DNA of 7,664 nucleotides from Thiomonas sp. GTDB taxonomy: Bacteria; Pseudomonadota; Gammaproteobacteria; Burkholderiales; Burkholderiaceae_C. Position 1 is the first letter of the stretch, and every line of letters starts with the position of its first letter. The position numbers and the translations under genes are program-made. Of this stretch, positions 1-7,664 are shown in pieces. Where the stretch lies: NCBI GenBank assembly GCA_028706735.1, contig JAQTVS010000123.1:1-7664 (forward strand). The letters are read 5' to 3'. The notes under the pieces are model-generated. The model was not told the DNA's origin, did not search any database, and worked only from the letters and a program-made list of their open reading frames with translations.

Positions 1-1045
1 GATCATTGGCGACCGCCAGACCGGCAAGACCGCCGTCGCCGTTGACTCGATCATCAGCCAGAAGGGCAAGGATCTGATCTGCATCTACGTGGCGATCGGC
101 CAGAAGGCCTCGACCATCGCCAACGTGGTGCGCAAGCTGCAAGAATTTGGCGCGATGGAGTACACCATCGTCGTGGCCGCCTCGGCCTCCGATTCCGCTG
201 CCATGCAGTACTTGGCGCCTTATGCCGGCTGCACCATGGGCGAATATTTCCGCGACCGCGGCCAGGACGCTCTGGTGATCTATGACGATCTGACCAAGCA
301 GGCCTGGGCATATCGCCAGATCTCCCTGCTGCTGCGCCGTCCTCCGGGCCGAGAAGCCTATCCCGGCGACGTGTTCTACCTGCACAGCCGCTTGCTTGAG
401 CGCGCCGCGCGCGTGAGCGAGGAGTACGTCGAGAAGTTCACCAATGGCGCCGTGAAGGGCAAGACCGGATCGCTCACTGCGCTGCCCATCATCGAAACGC
501 AGGCAGGTGACGTGTCCGCCTTCGTGCCGACCAATGTCATTTCGATCACCGACGGCCAGATCTTCCTTGAAACCGATCTGTTCAACGCCGGTGTCCGCCC
601 CGCCATCAACGCCGGCGTGTCCGTGTCGCGGGTCGGGGGCGCAGCGCAGACCAAGATCATCAAAAAACTGTCTGGCGGCATTCGCACCGATCTGGCGCAG
701 TACCGTGAACTGGCGGCGTTCGCACAGTTTGCTTCCGACTTGGACGAAGCAACCCGCAAGCAACTTGAGCGTGGCCGCCGCGTGGTCGAACTGCTCAAGC
801 AGCCCCAGTACCAGCCGGCGCAGGTCTGGCAGATGGCCGCTTCGCTGTATGCGGTGAACAACGGCTACCTGGATGACATCGAGGTCAAGCAGGTTCTGCC
901 GTTTGAAAAGGGCTTGCACGATCATCTGCAGACCAAGAACGCCGCTCTGGTGCAAAGCATCGAATCTTCCAAGGACCTGTCCAAGGATGATGAAGCCAAG
1001 CTCAAGGAAGCGATCGCCGATTTCAAGAAAAACGGTGCGTACTAA
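1..1045 (+). CDS. atpA: ATP synthase F1 subunit alpha (5'-truncated by window edge)
   Basis: This is the alpha subunit of F1Fo ATP synthase, the non-catalytic nucleotide-binding partner of beta in the alpha3beta3 head on the cytoplasmic face of the inner membrane. The first whole codon is at base 2 and 347 residues are visible. They begin two residues before the P-loop GDRQTGKT, equivalent to E. coli residue 167, so about 166 N-terminal residues lie outside the window. On that numbering the P-loop lysine is K175 and the arginine finger in SVSRVGG is R376 (codon at 629), both exactly as in E. coli, and the implied full length of about 513 matches. The central domain ([37 protein letters not shown]) is intact and the C-terminal helical domain ends at TAA 1043-1045. 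The gene is followed 68 bp later by atpG in the classical operon order. Nothing looks degenerate. The identification is certain; only the 5' end is missing. Confidence 0.98.
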   Translation, partial: IIGDRQTGKTAVAVDSIISQKGKDLICIYVAIGQKASTIANVVRKLQEFGAMEYTIVVAASASDSAAMQYLAPYAGCTMGEYFRDRGQDALVIYDDLTKQAWAYRQISLLLRRPPGREAYPGDVFYLHSRLLERAARVSEEYVEKFTNGAVKGKTGSLTALPIIETQAGDVSAFVPTNVISITDGQIFLETDLFNAGVRPAINAGVSVSRVGGAAQTKIIKKLSGGIRTDLAQYRELAAFAQFASDLDEATRKQLERGRRVVELLKQPQYQPAQVWQMAASLYAVNNGYLDDIEVKQVLPFEKGLHDHLQTKNAALVQSIESSKDLSKDDEAKLKEAIADFKKNGAY

Positions 1046-1069
1046 TTCATTCCACGAAAACGGACGGAG

Positions 1070-1093
1070 CTGGGCAAGGATGTTTTTGCCCAG
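1070..1093 (+). other. Stem-loop in the atpA-atpG spacer
   Basis: A perfect 8-bp stem is formed by CTGGGCAA (1070-1077) and TTGCCCAG (1086-1093), with an 8-nt loop and a possible extra G-U pair at 1069/1094. It lies between the atpA stop and the atpG ribosome binding site (AGGAG, 1102-1106). No T-tract follows, so it is unlikely to be a terminator. I infer an intercistronic RNA hairpin that could affect mRNA processing, stability or translation of atpG. Its role is unproven. Confidence 0.5.
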
Positions 1094-1113
1094 TCTGACC
1101 CAGGAGTAATTCA

Positions 1114-1992
1114 ATGGCAGGAATGAAAGAAGTGCGCGTCAAGATCAAGAGCGTGCAAAACACGCGCAAGATCACCAAGGCGATGGAGATGGTGGCGGCC
1201 TCCAAGATGCGCAAGGCGCAGGAGCGCATGCGCGCAGCGCGTCCCTACGGTGACACAGTGCGTGTCATCGCGGGCCACCTTCGCCAGGCGAACCCGGAAT
1301 ACACCCATCCTTTCCTGGTCAAGCGCACGCCGATCAAGCGCGTCGGCCTGATTTTGGTGACCACTGACAAAGGGCTGTGCGGTGGCCTGAACACCAACAT
1401 CACCCGCATGGCGCTGGGAAAAATCAAGGAATGGCAGGCGGACGGCGTGCAGATCGAGTGCTGCGCCATCGGCAACAAGGGCATGCAATTCCTGCAACGC
1501 CTGGGTCTGAGTCTCACGTCGCACGCGGTGCAGCTTGGCGACAAGCCGCATCTTGAAAAGTTGATCGGCCCCGTGAAAATCATGCTCGATGCCTATCAGG
1601 ACGGCAAACTTGACGCGGTGTATCTGGGCTTCAGCCGCTTCGTCAATACGATGAAGCAGGCGCCGGAGATCGAACCGCTGGTGCCGCTGCCCGCCCATGC
1701 CCTGGCGTCCAAGGCTGGAGATGAAAAGTCCCATAGCTGGGACTACATCTATGAACCCGACGCCAAGCCGGTCATTGATGCCTTGCTGGTGCGCTATATC
1801 GAGGCACTGATCTACCAGGCTGTGGCTGAAAACATGGCCTGTGAACAATCGGCCCGAATGGTGGCGATGAAGTCCGCCTCGGACAACGCCAAGAGCGTGA
1901 TTGGCGAGTTGCAACTCATCTACAACAAGAGCCGCCAGGCAGCCATTACGAAAGAACTTTCGGAAATCGTAAGCGGAGCCGCCGCGGTCTGA
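1114..1992 (+). CDS. atpG: ATP synthase F1 subunit gamma
   Basis: This is the central rotor shaft of F1: its N- and C-terminal helices form an antiparallel coiled coil inside the alpha3beta3 ring and couple Fo rotation to catalysis in beta. It has 292 residues (E. coli has 287). The N-terminal helix carries the conserved stretch [13 protein letters not shown] (residues about 20-32), including M24, the counterpart of the gamma-Met studied for coupling in E. coli. The Rossmann-like middle contains DKGLCGGLN (85-93). The C-terminus carries the family signature [14 protein letters not shown]. The ATG at 1114 is supported by a good Shine-Dalgarno AGGAG at 1102-1106, 7 nt upstream, and by the same MAG start as in E. 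coli. It lies 68 bp after atpA and 69 bp before atpD, and is presumably cotranscribed with both. No anomalies were seen. Confidence 0.98.
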   Translation: MAGMKEVRVKIKSVQNTRKITKAMEMVAASKMRKAQERMRAARPYGDTVRVIAGHLRQANPEYTHPFLVKRTPIKRVGLILVTTDKGLCGGLNTNITRMALGKIKEWQADGVQIECCAIGNKGMQFLQRLGLSLTSHAVQLGDKPHLEKLIGPVKIMLDAYQDGKLDAVYLGFSRFVNTMKQAPEIEPLVPLPAHALASKAGDEKSHSWDYIYEPDAKPVIDALLVRYIEALIYQAVAENMACEQSARMVAMKSASDNAKSVIGELQLIYNKSRQAAITKELSEIVSGAAAV

Positions 1993-2019
1993 TTGGGCCA
2001 ACTTCTGACCCTTTTTTGA

Positions 2020-3477
<1,458 letters not shown>

Positions 3478-3511
3478 ACCGCCGAGCCTGACGCGACCCA
3501 GATCGGCTGCC

Positions 3512-3539
3512 CCGCCCTCGTTGTGACGGCGCAGGGCGG
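3512..3539 (+). other. Possible stem-loop in the atpD-atpC spacer
   Basis: CCGCCCT (3512-3518) can pair with AGGGCGG (3533-3539) across a 14-nt loop. An outer GGCT (3505-3508) / AGCC (3544-3547) pairing could extend it through internal loops. An A-run follows rather than a T-run, so this is not a + strand terminator. It lies in the longest spacer of the visible operon, ahead of a weakly defined atpC ribosome binding site. The long loop and high local GC make chance formation plausible. Confidence 0.3.
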
Positions 3540-3577
3540 CCGGAGCCAAAAACCGCATCACGTTCCGGACCGAAGCC

Positions 3578-4012
3578 ATGAACACCATCCATGTTGACGT
3601 TGTCAGCGCCGAAGAATCCATCTTCTCTGGCGAAGCCCGTTTCGTCGCCCTGCCCGGCGAGTCGGGCGAACTCGGCATCCTGCCCGGTCATACGCCGCTG
3701 ATCACCCGCATCAAACCCGGCTCGGTGCGCATCGAGCTGGCCGAAGCCAACGCCGCAGGCGGCAAGGAAGAGTTCATCTTCGTTGCGGGCGGCATTCTCG
3801 AAGTGCAGCCCAAGCGGGTGACCGTGCTCGCGGATACCGCCATTCGTGGCAAGGATCTCGACGAGGCCAAGGCCAACGAGGCGCTCAAGGCCGCGCAAGA
3901 CGCACGCGCGCATGCCAAAGAGGTGCAAGACGTTGCTGTGGTTGAAGGGGAGCTCGCCATGCTGGCCGCACAGCTTGCGGCGATTCGCCGCCTGCGCGGC
4001 CACGGACACTAA
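3578..4012 (+). CDS. atpC: ATP synthase F1 subunit epsilon
   Basis: Epsilon is the small rotor subunit that binds gamma and the c-ring; its C-terminal helices can inhibit ATP hydrolysis. It has 144 residues (E. coli has 139). The N-terminal beta-sandwich runs from [14 protein letters not shown] through [12 protein letters not shown] (about 30-42), [15 protein letters not shown] and [11 protein letters not shown]. The C-terminal helical hairpin begins at [12 protein letters not shown] and ends in an Ala/Arg-rich helix. A few extra residues (around AEANAAGG) lengthen a loop between strands compared with E. coli. ATG 3578 gives the conserved N-terminus, but the upstream sequence offers only a weak Shine-Dalgarno (GGA at 3567-3569 or GAAG at 3572-3575). 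This may hold synthesis to the one copy needed per complex, against three of beta. It is the last gene of the operon, with a strong stem-loop about 55 bp downstream. Confidence 0.97.
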   Translation: MNTIHVDVVSAEESIFSGEARFVALPGESGELGILPGHTPLITRIKPGSVRIELAEANAAGGKEEFIFVAGGILEVQPKRVTVLADTAIRGKDLDEAKANEALKAAQDARAHAKEVQDVAVVEGELAMLAAQLAAIRRLRGHGH

Positions 4013-4066
4013 GGCTGCAAGACCGAGGTTGCCAGACTGAAGTTGCAAGACTTTGCCCGCTTTGCC

Positions 4067-4091
4067 CAACAGCCCGCTTTGCGGGCTGTTG
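4067..4091 (+). terminator. Probable terminator of the atp operon
   Basis: A perfect 11-bp GC-rich stem, CAACAGCCCGC (4067-4077) with GCGGGCTGTTG (4081-4091), closes on a TTT loop 54 bp after the atpC stop. The downstream sequence TCATTCTGA is only moderately T-rich, so intrinsic termination may be partial. Position and stem quality make it the likely end of the atp transcript. Part of the left arm also occurs as a direct repeat at 4055-4065. Confidence 0.7.
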
Positions 4092-4119
4092 TCATTCTGA
4101 GCGCTCCCAGGGCCGGGCA

Positions 4120-4231
4120 CTCCCCACCCCACCCCATCCCTCCCCACGAGCGGGGAGGGAGTGATCTCACCTCCCCCACGGCGTGGGGGAGGTCGGGAGG
4201 GGGATGGCCCAGCCCGCCCCCCGTGGGGGAC
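4120..4231. repeat. REP-like palindromic repeat pair (inverted, BIME-like)
   Basis: This gene-free C/G-tract region holds three consecutive hairpins. The first is a 9-bp stem TCCCTCCCC (4137-4145) / GGGGAGGGA (4152-4160). The second is an 11-bp stem ACCTCCCCCAC (4169-4179) / GTGGGGGAGGT (4183-4193). The third is a short CCCCC (4217-4221) / GGGGG (4225-4229). Reverse-complementing 4162-4208 gives a unit that resembles 4130-4166: CCATCCC, then CCTCCCC-type arms, then GGGGAGG and GATC. So two related units face each other around GATC (4163-4166). An outer CCATCCC (4134-4140) / GGGATGG (4201-4207) pairing could enclose both. Open frames through it are low-complexity Pro/Gly/Arg artefacts. Similar C-rich palindromic intergenic repeats are common in beta- and gammaproteobacteria. 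Copy number in this genome is unknown. The rest of the gene-free stretch 4013-4333 shows only the terminator before it and the tandem repeat after it, with no convincing promoter. Confidence 0.65.
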
Positions 4232-4301
4232 AAGGAAACTTGGGAGGCCCGGCGTTTCCTTGAGAGGTTCGCCATTGAATGGGCGCTTCGTTAGGATTGC
4301 T

Positions 4302-4323
4302 TCAACAAAGCGTCAACAAAGCG
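4302..4323 (+). repeat. Exact 11-bp tandem duplication before rlpA
   Basis: The unit TCAACAAAGCG occurs twice head to tail with no spacer (4302-4312 and 4313-4323). The last base of the second copy is the first G of the rlpA Shine-Dalgarno GGAG (4323-4326). It probably arose by slippage or local duplication in the 5' leader. An operator role is possible but unsupported. Confidence 0.8.
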
Positions 4324-4333
4324 GAGATGACGG

Positions 4334-5515
4334 ATGGGCGTAGAGCAGAGCACGTCATGGAATCAGAAGGGCTTTTGCGTTCAGCGCAGATGGGCAGGCG
4401 CTGTGTTCTGGGGTGCCGCAGCGTTCAGCCTGTCGCTGGCTGGGTGCGCAAGCGCGCCGTCCCGCAACATGGGCAGCGGGGTGGTGGTGAATGCGCAATC
4501 GGGCTGTCATGCACCACAGCCCAATCTGCGCGCCGCCTATAACCGCACCTACACCATCAAAGGACGCAGCTACACGCCCTTGCGCAGTGCGGAAGGGTAT
4601 GAGGAGGTTGGGACAGCGTCCTGGTACGGCTGGGAGTCCGGGTCGACCACGTCGATGGGCACGCGCTTCAATCCGCGCGATTTTTCTGCGGCCAGCCGGG
4701 TGCTGCCCTTGCCGACCTGCGTCCAGGTGACCAATCTGGACAATGGGCTGAGCGCGCTGGTCTTGGTCAACGACCGGGGGCCATTCGTCAGCAGCCGCAT
4801 CCTTGACTTGTCGATGGGAGCCGCTGCTGCTTTGGGCGTGACCCGATCGGGCACAGCGCAAGTTCGCATCGTTGCACTGCCTGATGGGGCGAATTCCCCG
4901 CTGCAGACTGCGTCGATCGCTCACCTGTCATCGGATGGCAGCGCCAAGGCGGCGCAACCCATGCGTTCGGCACCGCAGGCTCCGGGTGTCGATGCGCCCC
5001 AGCAGTTTGCCCCGTTGCCACCGACAGTAATCGCGCCGACGCCGCCCGCCGCGCTCGCACCGCCCACGATGACAGTGCAAGCCCTGCCGCCGTTGAGCAA
5101 TACGCCGCCAGTGTTTGTGGCTTCCGCGCCCGCCTCCGCGCCTTCCGTACCGGAGCAGCCTTCGTCCCCCAGCTTGCAGGCCGCGTTGCCACAACCCGCC
5201 CTGACATTGCCAGAAAATCCGGCAGTTGCGCAGCAGGCCGACGGATCTTTGCCAGTGCAGCAAACCCCGGCCGTTTCTAGCGGCGCACAGACCTATGTGC
5301 AAACAGGGGCCTTCATGCTCGAGGTCAATGCGCAGACAGAGAAGGCGCGCATGCAGGCTGCAGGCATTGAAGATGTGCTCATCGTTCCCGGCTATATCCG
5401 CGGTCAGATGTTTTACCGGGTGCAGATTGGTCCGCTGACCGGCGCGCCCGACTCTACGCTGTTGCAGAAAATGCAGGACCTGGGATTGGCGCAGTATTCC
5501 GTGGTTCAGCAATAG
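4334..5515 (+). CDS. rlpA: RlpA-like septal lipoprotein (DPBB + SPOR), divergent active site
   Basis: RlpA proteins are lipoproteins that gather at the division septum through a SPOR domain binding denuded glycan; some are lytic transglycosylases. This protein has 393 residues. It has an N-terminal hydrophobic segment (about 20-37) ending in the lipobox LAGC with lipidated C38. A double-psi beta-barrel follows at about 93-178 (GTASWYG 93-99, NDRGPF from 146, RILDLS 155-160). Then comes a long Pro/Ala/Gln-rich linker (about 182-315) and a SPOR domain (about 317-393, with YVQTGAF and FYRVQIGPL). The overall shape and the LPLP motif resemble E. coli RlpA. Of the three catalytic residues known in P. 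aeruginosa RlpA (E120, H131, D157), only the Asp is kept (D147); the aligned positions are T110 and S121, with identical spacing. ATG 4334 has GGAG 7 nt upstream. It is separated from atpC by a terminator and repeats, so it is probably its own unit. The family is sure; enzymatic activity is doubtful. Confidence 0.92.
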   Translation: MGVEQSTSWNQKGFCVQRRWAGAVFWGAAAFSLSLAGCASAPSRNMGSGVVVNAQSGCHAPQPNLRAAYNRTYTIKGRSYTPLRSAEGYEEVGTASWYGWESGSTTSMGTRFNPRDFSAASRVLPLPTCVQVTNLDNGLSALVLVNDRGPFVSSRILDLSMGAAAALGVTRSGTAQVRIVALPDGANSPLQTASIAHLSSDGSAKAAQPMRSAPQAPGVDAPQQFAPLPPTVIAPTPPAALAPPTMTVQALPPLSNTPPVFVASAPASAPSVPEQPSSPSLQAALPQPALTLPENPAVAQQADGSLPVQQTPAVSSGAQTYVQTGAFMLEVNAQTEKARMQAAGIEDVLIVPGYIRGQMFYRVQIGPLTGAPDSTLLQKMQDLGLAQYSVVQQ

Positions 5516-5549
5516 CCCCAGGAAATGCAGCGCGATTGTGGCGCAACGA

Positions 5550-5573
5550 AAAACGCACCCGAAGGTGAGTTTT
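5550..5573. terminator. Bidirectional intrinsic terminator between rlpA and psiF
   Basis: The stem AAAAC-G-CACC (5550-5559) pairs with GGTG-A-GTTTT (5564-5573) around a CGAA tetraloop, with a single G/A mismatch. The arms end in A4 on one side and T4 on the other, so either strand reads as a hairpin with a short U-run. It lies 34 bp after the rlpA stop and 36 bp from the psiF stop. It therefore fits termination of both convergent genes. Confidence 0.75.
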
Positions 5574-5609
5574 CAACAACAGGCTGCTAGGCGCGTTGTA
5601 GCGCTCTGC

Positions 5610-5975
5610 TTACTTTTTACGCAGGCATTCGCTCATGAACTTTTTGCGCTCTTCGCCCTTCATGCCCTTGGCTTTGGCGTCTTTGCTGCAAAAGGACATT
5701 TTTTCCTGCTGGGGGGTGAGCTTCTTGCCATCGGCAGCGGCTTTCTTTTCCGCCTTGGCCGACTCTTTGGCTGCTGGTTTGGCGGCTTCTGCGGCGGCGG
5801 GTTTGGAAGCCAGGCAGTCCTTCATGAAGGCCTTGCGGGCTTCGCCGGTCTTGCCGGTCGCGTCTTTGTTGCATTGCGCCATGCGGCTTTGCTGTGGTGA
5901 GGCCTGTGCCTGCGCCAGCATGGGCATGGCGAAAATGCCAAGGGCGAGACCAAGGGTTGCGATCAGTTTTTTCAT
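5610..5975 (-). CDS. psiF: Small secreted PsiF-repeat protein
   Basis: This is a 121-residue protein with a signal peptide: MKKL, a hydrophobic core, and an AxA site giving cleavage after about A23 or A25. It carries two PsiF repeats joined by a Lys/Ala-rich linker (about 58-85). Repeat 1 starts near Q28 and has cysteines C35 and C54. Repeat 2 starts at LTPQQEKM (86-93) and has C96 and C117. Each repeat shows the family pattern QQ..M..C, then ..R..FM..CL. E. coli PsiF is induced by phosphate starvation but has no known biochemical function; a periplasmic location is inferred from the signal. I chose the ATG at 5973-5975 because GGAG (minus strand, 5981-5984) lies 5 nt upstream. The adjacent ATG at 5976-5978 would be only 2 nt from it, and a frame extending to 6002 adds residues ahead of the signal. 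The gene converges on rlpA and diverges from argS. I found no convincing Pho box upstream. Confidence 0.88.
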   Translation of the reverse strand: MKKLIATLGLALGIFAMPMLAQAQASPQQSRMAQCNKDATGKTGEARKAFMKDCLASKPAAAEAAKPAAKESAKAEKKAAADGKKLTPQQEKMSFCSKDAKAKGMKGEERKKFMSECLRKK

Positions 5976-6146
5976 CATGACTCCAAGTGTTGTTGCGGGC
6001 AAACAGCGGTTGAATCAGGCGCGTCATCAGCCAGCCCGCAGAGTGCGGATCAGCCGACAGACAATTACACCATAGGGTTGTGTGTGCACGAAGCGGGAAT
6101 GCGGGCCCATAAAATGCCTGCTTTGCGCAATCACAACATCACCATA
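5976..6146. promoter_or_regulatory. Divergent psiF-argS intergenic region
   Basis: This 171-bp spacer must hold the promoters of two divergent genes. I see no strong -35/-10 pair for either. CATAAA at 6109-6114 is a possible but weak -10 for argS. A small hairpin CCGCA (6036-6040) / TGCGG (6044-6048) is flanked by direct repeats of ATCAGCC (6026-6032 and 6049-6055). That layout might be an operator, or may be chance. Confidence 0.3.
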
Positions 6147-7664
6147 ATGATCGAATTCACCGCGCGGTTGACCGCCGCGTTGCAACAAACCGCCATCGCA
6201 TTGCAGCCGGACTTCAATGGCGGCATGGAACTCAGCCGCCCGCGCAGCGCGGAGCATGGCGAATTGGCGAGCAATCTGGCCATGCAATTGGCCAAGCCGC
6301 TCAAGCGCAACCCGCGTGAGCTGGCGCAGCACATCATCGACAACCTCCTGTCCGATGCCAGCCTGGCTGCAGGCATTGCCCGCACGGAAATCGCCGGGCC
6401 GGGCTTTATCAACTTTCATCTCCAGCCTGATGTGTTGCAACAGGTGGTTGTGGAGATTGAGCGCTCGCGCGCTGCGTTCGGCCACTCCAGCGCGGGCGGC
6501 GGCCAGCCCATGCTGGTGGAATTTGTTTCGGCCAATCCGACCGGGCCGCTGCATGTCGGCCACGGGCGCCAGGGCGCGCTGGGTGACGCGATAGCCGCAG
6601 TGCTTTCCACGCAGGGATGGGCGGTTCAGCGCGAGTTTTATTACAACGATGCCGGGGTGCAAATCCAGACCTTGGCGTTGTCGGTGCAAGCCAGAGCGCG
6701 CGGTTTCAAACCCGGCGACGCGGGCTGGCCGGAGCCAGCCTATAACGGGGACTACATCGCCGAGATCGCCCAGGACTTTCTGGCGCGCAAGTCGACGCCG
6801 GACGATGCGGGCAGGGAGGTTGCCGCCAGTGGCGATGCGGACGATCTGGACAATGTGCGGCGATTCGCCGTGGCCTCTCTGCGCCGTGAACAAGACCTCG
6901 ACCTCAAGACTTTCGGCATCCGCTTCGATTGTTATTACCTCGAATCCAGTCTCTACACCGAGGGGCGCGTGGAAGCGGCTGTGCAGCGCCTCCAGGACTC
7001 AGGCCACACTTACACGCAAGATGGCGCCCTCTGGTTGCGCACGACGGATTTTGGCGATGACAAAGACCGGGTCATGCGCAAGACTGACGGCGCCTACACC
7101 TACTTCGTGCCGGACGTGGCGTATCACCTCGCCAAATGGGAGCGCGGGTTTCACCGCGCGGTCAACATCCAGGGCTCCGACCACCACGGCACCATCGCTC
7201 GCGTGCGCGCTGGACTGCAGGCAGTCAATCTTGGCATCCCCAAGGGCTACCCGGATTATGTGCTGCACAAAATGGTCACCGTGATGCGCGGCGGCCAGGA
7301 GGTCAAAATCTCCAAGCGGGCCGGCAGCTATGTCACGGTGCGCGACCTGATCGAATGGTCCGGCGGTGTGCAAGAGGGCATGAGCGCAGAAGAGCGCGCA
7401 ACCGCACTGCAGCTCGGGCGCGATGCAGTGCGGTTTTTCCTGGTGTCGCGCAAGGCGGATACCGAGTTCGTGTTCGATGTCGACCTGGCTCTGTCGCAGA
7501 GCGACGAGAACCCGGTGTATTACGTGCAGTACGCCCATGCGCGGGTGAATTCCGTGTTCGAACAGTGGGCTGCGCGCGCGCCGCAAGATGCGGGACAAAC
7601 TGCGCTGTTGGCAGAGGCCGACCTGAGCCTGCTGACGGCGCCGCGCGAGCGTGCGCTGCTGCTG
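6147..7664 (+). CDS. argS: Arginyl-tRNA synthetase (3'-truncated by window edge)
   Basis: ArgRS is the class I synthetase that charges tRNA-Arg with arginine in the cytoplasm (EC 6.1.1.19). The visible 506 residues show the N-terminal tRNA D-loop recognition domain (about 1-95, with [14 protein letters not shown] and [12 protein letters not shown]). The catalytic Rossmann core has [18 protein letters not shown] with the HIGH-type motif HVGH at 136-139, plus [11 protein letters not shown] and [13 protein letters not shown]. Also present are [19 protein letters not shown] and [19 protein letters not shown], and the KMSK-equivalent KISKRAG at 387-393. The alpha-helical anticodon-binding (DALR) domain begins near [12 protein letters not shown] (455-466) and is cut off; about 80 residues are missing compared with Burkholderia ArgRS. 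The start is ATG 6147, whose product begins where related ArgRS N-termini begin. It has no clear Shine-Dalgarno. An in-frame ATG at 6114 would add 11 residues and is the main alternative. Reading continues without a stop to the window end. Confidence 0.96.
   Translation, partial: MIEFTARLTAALQQTAIALQPDFNGGMELSRPRSAEHGELASNLAMQLAKPLKRNPRELAQHIIDNLLSDASLAAGIARTEIAGPGFINFHLQPDVLQQVVVEIERSRAAFGHSSAGGGQPMLVEFVSANPTGPLHVGHGRQGALGDAIAAVLSTQGWAVQREFYYNDAGVQIQTLALSVQARARGFKPGDAGWPEPAYNGDYIAEIAQDFLARKSTPDDAGREVAASGDADDLDNVRRFAVASLRREQDLDLKTFGIRFDCYYLESSLYTEGRVEAAVQRLQDSGHTYTQDGALWLRTTDFGDDKDRVMRKTDGAYTYFVPDVAYHLAKWERGFHRAVNIQGSDHHGTIARVRAGLQAVNLGIPKGYPDYVLHKMVTVMRGGQEVKISKRAGSYVTVRDLIEWSGGVQEGMSAEERATALQLGRDAVRFFLVSRKADTEFVFDVDLALSQSDENPVYYVQYAHARVNSVFEQWAARAPQDAGQTALLAEADLSLLTAPRERALLL

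Noticed and set aside
1111..2001. Minus-strand open frame of 296 codons covering atpG
   Set aside because: It mirrors atpG almost exactly, has a His/Leu/Arg-rich composition and no recognisable domain.
4120..4231. CRISPR array or small RNA gene in the hairpin cluster
   Set aside because: There are only two inverted units, with no regular direct repeats and spacers, and no promoter or terminator arrangement typical of an sRNA.
4043..4343. Small plus- and minus-strand open frames across the C/G-tract repeats
   Set aside because: Low-complexity Pro/Gly/Arg products from palindromic repeats, with no ribosome binding site or conserved motif.
5538..6075. Plus-strand open frames opposite psiF, with Phe/Gly- and Ala-rich products that look membrane-like
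   Set aside because: The hydrophobicity comes from the Lys/Ala codons of the PsiF linker read in reverse. The minus strand has a signal peptide, two PsiF repeats and a Shine-Dalgarno.
5979..6146. Pho box for psiF
   Set aside because: A CTGTC on the minus strand near 6060 has no second half-site at the right 11-bp spacing, so it does not meet the PhoB consensus.
6027..6893. Minus-strand open frame of 288 codons opposite the argS 5' part
   Set aside because: It overlaps the conserved ArgRS coding frame and the psiF-argS spacer, and its product resembles no family.
6649..7284. Plus-strand open frame of 211 codons inside argS
   Set aside because: This is an out-of-frame reading of argS, rich in Arg/Ser/Thr. 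The ArgRS frame is unambiguous through the same bases.

Overview
The window is a GC-rich, densely coded bacterial chromosome segment. It looks like a betaproteobacterium, most likely Burkholderiales. The ATP synthase subunits align residue for residue with the E. coli enzyme at the catalytic positions, and the arginyl-tRNA synthetase strongly resembles Burkholderia and Comamonadaceae ArgRS. A Thiomonas-like genus would fit, but that is a guess. Nothing here suggests a plasmid, phage or genomic island.

Left part (1-4091): the distal half of the F1Fo ATP synthase operon in the classical order atpA (3' two-thirds only), atpG, atpD, atpC, all on the + strand. They encode the alpha, gamma, beta and epsilon subunits of F1: the catalytic alpha3beta3 head and the rotating gamma-epsilon stalk. 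The spacers are 68, 69 and 100 bp. The atpA-atpG and atpD-atpC spacers can fold into hairpins. A perfect 11-bp stem-loop just after atpC probably ends the transcript.

Middle part (4092-4333): a gene-free stretch dominated by C/G-tract palindromes. Two related REP-like units sit head to head around a central GATC, followed by an exact 11-bp tandem duplication abutting the ribosome binding site of the next gene.

Right part (4334-7664): rlpA (+) encodes a lipoprotein with a double-psi beta-barrel and a C-terminal SPOR domain. Two of its three family catalytic positions are substituted. It converges on a small secreted PsiF-repeat protein gene (-), with a bidirectional terminator between them. 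Divergent from psiF, argS (+) starts and runs off the right edge.

The gene content is housekeeping: energy, septum/cell wall and translation, plus one small periplasmic protein. I see no new multi-gene system. The most interesting points are the RlpA active-site substitutions, the inverted REP-like pair, and the hairpins between atp cistrons.
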